Source: Pedomonas sp051304405
Lineage (GTDB): Bacteria; Pseudomonadota; Alphaproteobacteria; Sphingomonadales; Sphingomonadaceae
NCBI RefSeq assembly: GCF_051304405.1
Contig: NZ_JBPPGG010000001.1
Coordinates: forward strand, 868,001 to 932,000
DNA length: 64,000 bases
Reading direction: 5' to 3'
How positions within the stretch are numbered: position 1 is the stretch's first letter; each line of letters begins with the position of its first letter. Shown here one piece after another: positions 53,420 through 61,885 of the stretch. Under the pieces are notes generated by a model, which saw only the letters and a program-made list of their open reading frames with translations, was not told the DNA's origin and did not search any database. Both the position numbers and the translations under genes were made by a program.

Positions 53420-54283
53420 ATGACCTACCAGGCCTTCGGCATGACGGCGGTGGCTCCGGCCACGCTGGCTGCCTCCCCGTACATCCACAAGGCAGGACAG
53501 CTGGATGTACGGCTCGCCACCTCCGAGGAGGAGATCGCGGCCGCCCAGGCGCTGCGATATCAGATCTTCTACGAGGAGATGGGTGCGCGTCCGACGCCGG
53601 AAATCCTCGCGGCCCGGCGCGATATCGACGCCTACGACAGCATCTGCGACCACCTGCTGGTGATCGACCACGGGCTGGACGGCACGCCCCATGTGGTGGG
53701 CACCTACCGGCTGCTGCGCCAGGTGGTGGCGGAGCAGCACCGCGGCTTCTACTCCAGCGGCGAGTTCGACCTGTCGCCCCTGCTCGGCTGCACCTTCCGC
53801 AACCGCATCGGCGCGGGCCGCCAGCTGCTGGAGCTGGGCCGCTCGTGCGTGGATGCCCGCTACCGCAACCCCGCCACCATCAACCTGCTGTGGCGCGGCA
53901 TCGCCTCCTACCTCCAGACCCACAACATCGGCTACATGTTCGGCTGCGCCTCGCTCCACGGCACCGACCCGGAGGAACATGCGCTCGCCCTCTCCTACCT
54001 GCACCACCACCATCTGGTGCCGGAGGACCTGCACGTGCGCGCCCTGCCCGAGCACTACGTGCCGATGGACCGGGTGCCGCTGGGCAGCTACGACCCCCGC
54101 GCGGCGCAGCGGGCGCTGCCGCCGCTCATCAAGGGGTACCTGCGGCTGGGCTGCCTCATCGGGGACGGCGCGTTCATCGACCACCAGTTCAACACGGTGG
54201 ACGTGTTCATCCTGCTGCCGGTGGAGCGCATCACCCGCCGCTACTCGACCCGCTACGCCGTGGGCGCGAACGATGCGGCTTGA
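53420..54283 (+). CDS. olsB: L-ornithine N-alpha-acyltransferase OlsB (GNAT)
   Basis: 287 residues. Family pattern for ornithine-lipid synthesis: LRYQIFYEEMGARPTPEILA, ARRDIDAYDSICDHLLVID, GRQLLELGRSCVDARYRNPA and YMFGCASLHGTDPEEHA, then LIKGYLRLGCLIGDGAFIDH. Transfers a 3-hydroxyacyl chain from ACP to ornithine, making lyso-ornithine lipid. The second acyltransferase OlsA is not in the window. Confidence 0.9.
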   Translation: MTYQAFGMTAVAPATLAASPYIHKAGQLDVRLATSEEEIAAAQALRYQIFYEEMGARPTPEILAARRDIDAYDSICDHLLVIDHGLDGTPHVVGTYRLLRQVVAEQHRGFYSSGEFDLSPLLGCTFRNRIGAGRQLLELGRSCVDARYRNPATINLLWRGIASYLQTHNIGYMFGCASLHGTDPEEHALALSYLHHHHLVPEDLHVRALPEHYVPMDRVPLGSYDPRAAQRALPPLIKGYLRLGCLIGDGAFIDHQFNTVDVFILLPVERITRRYSTRYAVGANDAA

Positions 54284-54353
54284 TGGGGGCGGCCTGATCG
54301 GGGCCGCCTGACAGGAACAGCCTGACGGGAACAGCCTGACGGGCCGGCCGGCC

Positions 54354-54980
54354 TCAGCCGGACGGCCCTCTCTCCCGCCGCCCCCTCTCCCGCCCCCATG
54401 TGACGACGCGGTAGAGGTAGAGCAGCACCATCGCACCGAGGATCACGTTGGCGACCGGGTTCAGGTATCCGGCGACTGCCTTGTAGTTGTCGCCGAGCAG
54501 ATAGCCTGCGGTTGCAAGGGCCGCCGACCACAGCCCCGTCCCCAGCGCCGAGTAGAGCAGGAACGGGCCGGGCGGCATCTCGAACAACCCGGCCGGGATC
54601 GAGATGAGGGTGCGGATGGTCGGCAGCAGCCGCCCGAAGAACACGGCGGCGGCGTTGTGGCGGTCGAACCAGTCGTCGGCCCGGTCCACGTCCTCCGGGG
54701 TCAGGGTCAGCCAGCGGCCGTGGCGGCTGGCCCAGCGTTTCAGCCGGTTCTCCCCGGCATAGCGGCCCACCGCATACCAGAACAGCGCCCCGCACAGCGA
54801 CCCGGCCGTGCCCGCCAGCATCACGCCCGCAAGGCTCAGGCTGCCCTGGCTCGCCTGAAACCCGGCAGAGGGCATGATGAGTTCGGAGGGGATCGGCGGG
54901 AACAGGTTTTCGAGGAACATGAGCGCGACGATGCCGAGGTAGCCGCCGCGCTCGATCAGCTCGATCATCCAGTCAAACAT
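54354..54980 (-). CDS. DedA-family membrane protein
   Basis: 208 residues. DedA core: GIVALMFLENLFPPIPSELI, SLCGALFWYAVGRYAGENRL, FGRLLPTIRTLISIPAGLFE (conserved Arg) and a Lys/Arg-rich tail. Relatives are half-size lipid translocases such as undecaprenyl-phosphate flippases. Convergent with olsB. Confidence 0.9.
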   Translation of the reverse strand: MFDWMIELIERGGYLGIVALMFLENLFPPIPSELIMPSAGFQASQGSLSLAGVMLAGTAGSLCGALFWYAVGRYAGENRLKRWASRHGRWLTLTPEDVDRADDWFDRHNAAAVFFGRLLPTIRTLISIPAGLFEMPPGPFLLYSALGTGLWSAALATAGYLLGDNYKAVAGYLNPVANVILGAMVLLYLYRVVTWGRERGRRERGPSG

Positions 54981-55023
54981 CAGGCATCCCCTTCGGATGC
55001 CGCCGCGCGTCCGACGCGCGTCC

Positions 55024-56334
55024 TCAGGCCGGAATCAGCCCGGACTCTTCCAGCACCCTGCCCGCAACATAGAGCGAACCGCAGATGAGCACCACGGGCG
55101 GGCGCTGGCGGTCTGCCCCGTTGGCGATGGCCTTGAGCGCCGCCGCCACGCTGTCGGCGGGGCGGCCGGGCAGGCCGATGGCCTCGGCCATGGCGGCAAG
55201 GTCGGTGGGGGTGAAATGCTCGTGGCCCTCGATCGGCACGGCATAGAGGGCCGTCGCCCGGCTGCCGAAGGGGCGCAGGAAACCGGCCGCATCCTTGGTG
55301 GTGAGCATGCCCGCCACCAGGTAGAACGGCCGCTCCTGAAGGTTATGGCCGCGGAACCGGTCCGCCAGCATGCGCCCGGCGAGCGGGTTGTGCCCGCCGT
55401 CCAGCCACAGCTCGCTGCCCTTGGGCAGCAGGTCGAACAAGGGGCCGGTCGCAATCCGCTGAAGGCGCGCGGGCCAGTCCGCCCAGCCGATGCCGGCGCG
55501 GAAGGCGGCCTCGGGCACCACCACCTGGTTCTGGTGCCGCAGCATGGCGATGGCGAGCCCGGCGTTGTCGATCTGGTGCGCGCCGACAAGGCGCGGCGGC
55601 GTCAGATCCAGCTTGCCGTGGTTGTCCCGGTAGTGGAACGTCTCGTTGTAGAGGGTGGCGTCCCAGTCCTGCCCGCGCAGCACCAGCCGCGCTCCGAGAG
55701 GTCCTGCCACCTCGCCGATGCGGGCGGTGACGGTGCGCGGGTAGCGGGAGAGCACCAGCGGCACCCCCGGCTTGGCGATGCCCGCCTTCTCCGCCGCGAT
55801 GTCGAGAATGGTGGAGCCGAGGAAACTGGTGTGGTCCAGCCCCAGCTGGGCGATGCCGCAGGCGGCGGGCTGGCGCACCACGTTGGTGGCATCAAGCCGG
55901 CCGCCCATGCCCACCTCCAGCACGCAGGCATCGGCGGGCGTGCGCGAGAAGGCGAGGAAGGCGGCGGCCGTCAGGATCTCGAACACCGTGATCGGCGCGC
56001 CGTTGTTGATCTGGAGCACGTCGCGCAGGGTCGAGACCAGCGTATCGTCGTCGATCAGCTTGCCCGCCAGCCGGATGCGCTCGTTGTAGCGCACCAGATG
56101 CGGGGAGGTGAACACGTGCACCCGCTTGCCTGCCGCCTCCAGGCAGGCGCGCAGGAAGGCGACCGTCGAGCCCTTGCCGTTGGTGCCCGCCACATGGAAC
56201 ACCGGCGGCAGCCGGTCCTGCGGGTCGCCGAGCTTGGTCAGCAGCTGGCGCAGCCGATCCAGAGACAGATCGATTTCCTGCGGATGGAGCGTCCGCGCTT
56301 GCGACAGCAGGGCCTCGACGACCGTGTTGGACAT
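55024..56334 (-). CDS. folC: Bifunctional folylpolyglutamate synthase / dihydrofolate synthase
   Basis: 436 residues. Mur-ligase-type ATP loop VAGTNGKGSTVAFLRACLE, VFTSPHLVRYNERIRLAG, LEVGMGGRLDATNV and LDGGHNPLAGRMLADRF. Adds glutamate to dihydropteroate and folates. 7 bp after accD, a common gene pair. Confidence 0.95.
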   Translation of the reverse strand: MSNTVVEALLSQARTLHPQEIDLSLDRLRQLLTKLGDPQDRLPPVFHVAGTNGKGSTVAFLRACLEAAGKRVHVFTSPHLVRYNERIRLAGKLIDDDTLVSTLRDVLQINNGAPITVFEILTAAAFLAFSRTPADACVLEVGMGGRLDATNVVRQPAACGIAQLGLDHTSFLGSTILDIAAEKAGIAKPGVPLVLSRYPRTVTARIGEVAGPLGARLVLRGQDWDATLYNETFHYRDNHGKLDLTPPRLVGAHQIDNAGLAIAMLRHQNQVVVPEAAFRAGIGWADWPARLQRIATGPLFDLLPKGSELWLDGGHNPLAGRMLADRFRGHNLQERPFYLVAGMLTTKDAAGFLRPFGSRATALYAVPIEGHEHFTPTDLAAMAEAIGLPGRPADSVAAALKAIANGADRQRPPVVLICGSLYVAGRVLEESGLIPA

Positions 56335-56341
56335 TCAGCGC

Positions 56342-57223
56342 CTACGAGGCGGCCAGGGCCGATTGGCGGCCAACCGGCTTGGGCAGCATGAGAAGCCCGA
56401 TGATCCGGGCGAGGGTTGCGCGCATGTCGCGGCGATGCACCACCGCGTCCACCATGCCGTGCTCGTAGAGGTACTCGGAGCGCTGGAAGCCCTCCGGCAG
56501 CTTCTCGCGGATGGTCTGCTCGATCACGCGCTGGCCCGCAAAGCCGATGAGCGCGCCCGGCTCGGCCAGCTGGATATCGCCCAGCATGGCGTAGGAGGCG
56601 GTGACGCCGCCGGTGGTCGGGTCGGTCAGCACCACGATGTAGGGCAGGCGGGCTTCCTTCAGCTCCTCGATGCCGACGGTGGTGCGCGGCATCTGCATGA
56701 GCGAGAGAATGCCTTCCTGCATGCGGGCGCCGCCCGCAGCCGTGAAGGCGATCATCGGGCAGCGGCGCTGGATGGCGGCGCGGGCGGCGGTGAGGAACGC
56801 CTCGCCCACGGCCAGACCCATGGAGCCGCCCATGAAGGAGAAGTCCTGCACGAACACCACGGCTTCGAGCCCGCCGATCTTGCCGACGGCCACGGCGACG
56901 GCCTCGTCCTGGCCGGTGGCGGCGCGGGCGGCCTTCAGCCGGTCCACGTACTTCTTCTGGTCCTTGAAGTTCAGCGGATCTTCCGGCACCGCGGGCAGGG
57001 GCAGGCGCTCGAACGCGCCGTCGTCGAACACCTGGGTCAGGCGCTCGCCGGCGGTGAGGCGCTCATGGTAGCCGCAGTTGTGGCACACGGAGAGATCAGC
57101 CAGGAAATCCTTGCGGTAGATCATCTTCCCGCAGCTCCGGCACTTGTGCCAGAGGTTGTCGGGCGTATCCCGCCGTTCAAGGAACTTGTTCAGCTTGGGG
57201 CGAAGCCGCGTAATCCAGCTCAT
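56342..57223 (-). CDS. accD: Acetyl-CoA carboxylase carboxyltransferase subunit beta
   Basis: 293 residues. N-terminal zinc ribbon (CRSCGKMIYRKD, VCHNCGYHERL), then crotonase-like carboxyltransferase body (GGSMGLAVGEAFLTAAR, GARMQEGILSLMQMPRT, PTTGGVTASYAMLGDI). Malonyl-CoA formation with AccA. Starts within the last codons of trpA (4-bp overlap). Confidence 0.97.
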   Translation of the reverse strand: MSWITRLRPKLNKFLERRDTPDNLWHKCRSCGKMIYRKDFLADLSVCHNCGYHERLTAGERLTQVFDDGAFERLPLPAVPEDPLNFKDQKKYVDRLKAARAATGQDEAVAVAVGKIGGLEAVVFVQDFSFMGGSMGLAVGEAFLTAARAAIQRRCPMIAFTAAGGARMQEGILSLMQMPRTTVGIEELKEARLPYIVVLTDPTTGGVTASYAMLGDIQLAEPGALIGFAGQRVIEQTIREKLPEGFQRSEYLYEHGMVDAVVHRRDMRATLARIIGLLMLPKPVGRQSALAAS

Positions 57224-58059
57224 GCCAATTCCTCCTCGGCGCGTGCCGTCCGGACCGCCTCGGCGAGGGATCGGACCAGCGTGGCGGCCTGTTCTGCAAT
57301 GTTGGTGTCACCCCGCTCCGCCGCCGCGCCGATCAGCGAGACGATGGCGGAGCCGACCACGACACCATCGGCCTGCCGCGCCATGGCGGCGGCCTGTTCC
57401 GGCGTGCGGATGCCGAAGCCCACGGCCACGGGCAGGCCGCTGGCCTGCCGCAGCCGCTCGACAGCGGCGCCCACCGTCTGGATATCGCCTGCCTTGCCGC
57501 CGGTGATCCCGGCGACGGAGACGTAGTAGAGAAAGCCCGAAGCGCCGTTCAGCACGGCGGGCATGCGCCCGGCGTCCGTGGTCGGCGTCGCCAGGCGGAT
57601 GATGTGAAGCCCGGCCGCCCGCGCAGGCGCGCCCAGCTCCTCGTCCTCCTCCGGCGGCACATCGACGACGATGAGGCCATCAACGCCCGCCGCGCGCGCG
57701 TCGCGCACGAACCGCTCGGTGCCGTAGGCGAAAATGGGGTTGAAGTAGCCCATCAGCACGATGGGGGTGTCGTTGTCCTTCTGGCGGAAGCCGCGCACCA
57801 GCTCCAGCACGCCGGGCAGCGTCATCCCCGCCGCCAGCGCCCGCAGGTTCGCCGCCTCGATCGCCGGGCCGTCGGCCATGGGATCGGTGAAGGGCATGCC
57901 CACCTCGATCACGTCCGCGCCCGCACCCGGCAGGGCGGCGAGAATCCCGGCGAAGGTGTCCGGGCTCGGGTCGCCCGCCGTCACGAAGGTGACGAGGCCC
58001 GCGCGACGCTCGGCCCGAAGCGCCTCGAAGCGCGCAGAGATGCGATCTGGCCCGGCCAT
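57220..58059 (-). CDS. trpA: Tryptophan synthase alpha subunit
   Basis: 279 residues. Catalytic Glu and Asp in ADVIEVGMPFTDPMADGPAI; substrate loop VPPEEDEEL; phosphate site VAVGFGIRTPEQAAAM. Cleaves indole-glycerol phosphate to indole. Its ATG shares one base with the trpB TAA (TAATG), so it is translationally coupled. Confidence 0.97.
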   Translation of the reverse strand: MAGPDRISARFEALRAERRAGLVTFVTAGDPSPDTFAGILAALPGAGADVIEVGMPFTDPMADGPAIEAANLRALAAGMTLPGVLELVRGFRQKDNDTPIVLMGYFNPIFAYGTERFVRDARAAGVDGLIVVDVPPEEDEELGAPARAAGLHIIRLATPTTDAGRMPAVLNGASGFLYYVSVAGITGGKAGDIQTVGAAVERLRQASGLPVAVGFGIRTPEQAAAMARQADGVVVGSAIVSLIGAAAERGDTNIAEQAATLVRSLAEAVRTARAEEELA

Positions 58060-59294
58060 TACAGCTTCACTCCCATGGCATTGGCGACCGTGTTGATGTC
58101 CTTGTCGCCCCGGCCGCTGAGGTTGACCACCATCAGGTGATCGCGCGGCTTGGTGGGGGCCAGCTTGGCGGCAAGCGCCAGCGCGTGGCTGCTCTCCAGC
58201 GCCGGGATGATGCCCTCATGCACGGAGCACAGCTTGAACGCCTCCAGCGCCTCGGAGTCGGTGATGGGCATGTACTGCACCCGCCCGACCGAATGGAGCC
58301 AGGCGTGCTCGGGCCCGATGCCGGGGTAGTCGAGACCGGCCGAGATCGAGTGCGCCTCGGTGATCTGCCCGTCCGCGTTCTGGAGCAGGTAGGTCTTGTT
58401 GCCGTGGAGCACGCCCGGGCGGCCGCCCGCCAGCGAGGCGGCGTGCTCGGCGGTGTCGAGGCCGTGGCCGCCCGCTTCAACGCCGTAGATCTCGATGTTC
58501 TGGTCGTCGAGGAACGGGTGGAACAGACCGATGGCATTGGAGCCGCCGCCCACCGCCGCCACCAGCGAATCCGGCAGACGGCCTTCCTGCGCCAGGATCT
58601 GCTCGCGCACCTCGTTGCCGATGACGGTCTGGAAGTCCCGCACCAGCTCGGGGTAGGGGTGCGGGCCCGCCGCGGTGCCGATGATGTAGAAGGTGTTGTG
58701 AACGTTGGTCACCCAGTCGCGCAGCGCCTCGTTCATGGCGTCCTTCAGCGTCTGGCTGCCGGAGGTGACGGCCCGCACTTCCGCGCCGAGAAGGCGCATG
58801 CGGAACACGTTGGGCTGCTGGCGCTCGATGTCGCGCGCGCCCATGTAGATCACGCAGGGCAGGCCGAAGCGGGCGGCGACGGTGGCCGTGGCCACGCCAT
58901 GCTGGCCCGCGCCGGTCTCGGCGATGATGCGGGTCTTGCCCATGCGCAGGGCGAGCAGGATCTGGCCGATGCAGTTGTTGATCTTGTGCGCGCCGGTGTG
59001 GTTCAGGTCCTCGCGCTTGAAGAAGATCCGCGCGCCCTTGTCGCCGCCCGCCTGCGCGCGCAGGTGCTCGGTCATGCGCTCGGCGTAGTAGAGCGGGGAG
59101 GGGCGGCCGACATAGTGCTTGAGCAGGCCCTCGAACTGGGCCTTGAAGGCGGGGTCGTTCTTCGCCTCGCGGTAGGCCTTCTCCAGGTCGAGCACCAGCG
59201 GCATCAGGGTCTCGGCGACGTAACGCCCGCCGAATTCGCCGAAATGGCCGCGCTCGTCGGGTCCGGCGCGGTAGCTGTTGAGCTGAGCGGTCAT
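58059..59294 (-). CDS. trpB: Tryptophan synthase beta subunit
   Basis: 411 residues from ATG 59294. PLP lysine in EDLNHTGAHKINNCIGQILL; PLP-phosphate loop AVGGGSNAIGLFHPF; GAGQHGVATATVAARFG. Condenses indole with serine. Its ATG overlaps the trpF TGA (ATGA). Confidence 0.98.
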   Translation of the reverse strand: MTAQLNSYRAGPDERGHFGEFGGRYVAETLMPLVLDLEKAYREAKNDPAFKAQFEGLLKHYVGRPSPLYYAERMTEHLRAQAGGDKGARIFFKREDLNHTGAHKINNCIGQILLALRMGKTRIIAETGAGQHGVATATVAARFGLPCVIYMGARDIERQQPNVFRMRLLGAEVRAVTSGSQTLKDAMNEALRDWVTNVHNTFYIIGTAAGPHPYPELVRDFQTVIGNEVREQILAQEGRLPDSLVAAVGGGSNAIGLFHPFLDDQNIEIYGVEAGGHGLDTAEHAASLAGGRPGVLHGNKTYLLQNADGQITEAHSISAGLDYPGIGPEHAWLHSVGRVQYMPITDSEALEAFKLCSVHEGIIPALESSHALALAAKLAPTKPRDHLMVVNLSGRGDKDINTVANAMGVKL

Positions 59295-59944
59295 GGGTTG
59301 CGCGCTGCCTTGATAAAGGCTTCGATCTTGGCCACCGATTTTACTCCCGGCGCGTCTTCGACGCCTGATGAAACATCCACAAGATGCGGCCGGGTGAGGC
59401 GGATGGCCTCGCCCACGCTGTGTGCATCCAGTCCGCCCGCCAGCCCCCAACGGGTGTCGAGCCGAAGGTTCTGCACCAGCCGCCAGTCGAAGCGAAGGCC
59501 GGTGCCGCCGGGCACGCAGGCCTCGCCTGCGGGCGGTGTAGGCGGTTTCGCATCGAACAGCAAGAGATCGGCCACCCCGGCGTAGCCTTGCGCGGCGGCC
59601 ACATCGGCCGATGTGCGCACGCCCATGGCCTTCCAGGTTTCAACGCCGAAGCGCCGGCGGATGTCCGCCACCCGCGCCGGGTCTTCAGAGCCATGGACTT
59701 GCAGCACATCCGGGCGGACGGCCGCCATCACCCGGGCGATCTGCTCGTCCGGCGCATCCACCAGCAGCGCCACCGCCTTCACCCGCGACGGCAGAAGCCC
59801 CCGGAGGCTGGCCGCCGCGTCCAGGCTGATGTTGCGCGGACTCCTCGGGAAGAACACGAAGCCCACATGAGTCGCGCCGGCCGCAACGGCAGCCGTCACG
59901 CTCTCCCGCGTGGTCAGTCCGCAAATCTTGACGTCCGGCGTCAT
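59291..59944 (-). CDS. trpF: Phosphoribosylanthranilate isomerase
   Basis: 217 residues from ATG 59944. Catalytic Cys in VKICGLTTRESV, Asp in LLLFDAKPP; phosphate-binding loop WGLAGGLDAHSV. Third tryptophan step after anthranilate. Begins 19 bp after pyrF. Confidence 0.96.
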   Translation of the reverse strand: MTPDVKICGLTTRESVTAAVAAGATHVGFVFFPRSPRNISLDAAASLRGLLPSRVKAVALLVDAPDEQIARVMAAVRPDVLQVHGSEDPARVADIRRRFGVETWKAMGVRTSADVAAAQGYAGVADLLLFDAKPPTPPAGEACVPGGTGLRFDWRLVQNLRLDTRWGLAGGLDAHSVGEAIRLTRPHLVDVSSGVEDAPGVKSVAKIEAFIKAARNP

Positions 59945-59963
59945 GTCGCTGCCGTCCCGGATC

Positions 59964-60674
59964 CTACCCGTTGATCGAGCGGGCAATGGCTTCGGCGGCC
60001 CCGGCCGGATCCGCCGCTTCAGTGATCGGCCGCCCGATCACCAGAACGCTTGCGCCCGCCTCCAGCGCCTCGCGCGGGCCCATCACCCGCTTCTGGTCGC
60101 CCACGTTGCTCCCGGCGGGGCGGATGCCCGGCACCACTGTGAACGCCTCGGGCCACACCTCCTTGACCAGCGCCACTTCCTTCGGCGAGCAGACCGTGCC
60201 GTCAAGGCCGCTGTCCCGCACCAGTTCGGCAAGGCGCACCACCTGATCGGCGGGCGCGACCGGCACACCCACGGCGTTGAGGTCGCTTGCGTCCATGCTG
60301 GTGAGCACGGTGACGGCCACCACCTTCGGCGGCGCGCAGCCCAGTTTCGCCGCTTCCTCGCGGGCGGCGTTGCCCGCCGCCTCCAGCATCGCCCGGCCGC
60401 CGCCGGCGTGCACGGTCAGAATGGCGGGCTTCAGGGTCATGACCGAGCGCACCGCGCCCGCCACCGTGTTAGGAATGTCGTGGAACTTGAGGTCGAGGAA
60501 CACGGGCAGACCGGCTTCCTCGGCCACGCGGCGGATGCCCTCGGGCCCCACGGCGCAGAAGAACTCCAGCCCCAGCTTCAGGCCGCCCACATGGGGGGCG
60601 ATGCGGCGGCCAAGAGCCAGCGCCGCGTCCACCCCGGGCACATCGAGGGCGCAGAAAATCGGATTACGCGTCAT
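59964..60674 (-). CDS. pyrF: Orotidine 5'-phosphate decarboxylase
   Basis: 236 residues. Catalytic Lys/Asp set in FLDLKFHDIPNTVAGAVRS, with CALDVPGVDAALALGRRI at the N-terminus and VPGIRPAGSNVGDQKRVM near the C-terminus. Final step of UMP synthesis. Confidence 0.97.
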   Translation of the reverse strand: MTRNPIFCALDVPGVDAALALGRRIAPHVGGLKLGLEFFCAVGPEGIRRVAEEAGLPVFLDLKFHDIPNTVAGAVRSVMTLKPAILTVHAGGGRAMLEAAGNAAREEAAKLGCAPPKVVAVTVLTSMDASDLNAVGVPVAPADQVVRLAELVRDSGLDGTVCSPKEVALVKEVWPEAFTVVPGIRPAGSNVGDQKRVMGPREALEAGASVLVIGRPITEAADPAGAAEAIARSING

Positions 60675-60719
60675 AAGTTCGCCGTTTCGCAGCGGATGAA
60701 AGGGTCCGGACGCCTCACC

Positions 60720-61121
60720 TCAGACGCCGGGCGGCAGCGGCACGGAACGCTTGGTGACCGGCTCGTCGTCCACATAGGCGGCGCCTGCGGCCGCAACGCG
60801 GGCCTTGAGCGCGGCCTCGGCTTCCTCCGGCTGCATCATGCGCTCGCGCTCGCCCTTGATCTCGGCCAGTTCAAGCGCCCGCTGGGTGGCGGCAGCCTCC
60901 GCCCGCTTCACCCGGCGGCCCCACCGCCAGCGATCGATCATGTGGGCGACCGTCGGGGGCAGCGCGCCCAGCGCCAGGGAAATCAGGACGAGAAGCGGCA
61001 GCGGCATCACGAGCTGGGTCGGCGGCACCAGGTTGATCGTCACCATCGACCAGTTCGTGGCGGCGAACCAGGCCAGCACGGCCGCGATGAGGAAGTAGAA
61101 GAACCAACGAAAGAACCGCAT
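60720..61121 (-). CDS. lapA: LapA-family inner-membrane protein
   Basis: 133 residues. Two membrane helices (WFFYFLIAAVLAWFAATNW; LPLLVLISLALGALPPTVAH) and a cytoplasmic tail with a helix rich in Glu/Ala, fitting the LapA/DUF1049 family linked to lipopolysaccharide assembly control. Lies between ihfB and pyrF. Confidence 0.8.
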   Translation of the reverse strand: MRFFRWFFYFLIAAVLAWFAATNWSMVTINLVPPTQLVMPLPLLVLISLALGALPPTVAHMIDRWRWGRRVKRAEAAATQRALELAEIKGERERMMQPEEAEAALKARVAAAGAAYVDDEPVTKRSVPLPPGV

Positions 61122-61304
61122 TCCGCGCCTCGAACTCCTGAAAGATGGTCAATCAATAACGAAGGCAGGGCCTCGACGCCAGCATCGTTAGCCATGGGAG
61201 GCGAGAGCGGCGGAAGGCAGACGGGCGCCCCGGAAAGTCCGCGGCGGGGACAGCCGGCCCCGGACCCGGCCCCGCCCGGGCGGTCCGATCCGGCCCGGCC
61301 GGGC

Positions 61305-61586
61305 CTATTCCTGGTTCAGCCGCTCGCGCAGCTCCTTGCCCGCCTTGAAGTAGGGGACGCGCTTGGCGTCCACCGCCACGGCCTCGCCGGTGCGCGGGTT
61401 GCGCCCGGTGCGCGCCATGCGCCCCCGGGTCGAGAAGGCACCAAATCCCCGCAGCTCCACGCGCTTGCCGTGCGCCAATGCCTCGACGATTTCATTGAAG
61501 ATGGTCGTGACCACCCGCTCAACCACCTTGTGCTGCAGACCCGGGTTCTTTTCGGCCAGTTTCTGGACCAACTCCGACTTGATCAT
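61305..61586 (-). CDS. ihfB: Integration host factor beta subunit
   Basis: 93 residues from ATG 61586 (gaggga with a 6-nt gap; ATG 61592 lies too close). HU/IHF fold: MIKSELVQKLAEKNPGLQHK, VELRGFGAFSTRGRMARTG (beta arm) and RNPRTGEAV with the intercalating Pro. DNA-bending protein. Confidence 0.95.
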   Translation of the reverse strand: MIKSELVQKLAEKNPGLQHKVVERVVTTIFNEIVEALAHGKRVELRGFGAFSTRGRMARTGRNPRTGEAVAVDAKRVPYFKAGKELRERLNQE

Positions 61587-61805
61587 CGGCATTCCCTCTC
61601 GCTGGTTTGTGGCCTGCCCGGCCGCGAAAAATCAGCATGTCGTACCACAGCTTATATCAGATTCCGTGGTGCCAAACCTACATAACGCCCGTCAAGCGTC
61701 CGGGTCCATGGAAGTTTTCGCAATCGTGACCTTAACGCATGGACTGGACTGGCATTTTTCGCCCCGGAGCCGGTCTCCGGCCTCTGCCGCCCGCCTTTCC
61801 TGAAC

Positions 61806-61838
61806 AAAAAGGGCCCCGCGGCGTGGCCGCGGAGCCCT
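61806..61838 (-). terminator. Rho-independent terminator of rpsA
   Basis: On the minus strand gggctccgcgg / ccgcggggccc stem followed by ttttt. It lies 47 bp after the rpsA stop. Confidence 0.88.
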
Positions 61839-61885
61839 TCCTGTGTCTGGTCCCGCCGGACAGTCCCGGCGGGGGAGCAACCGGA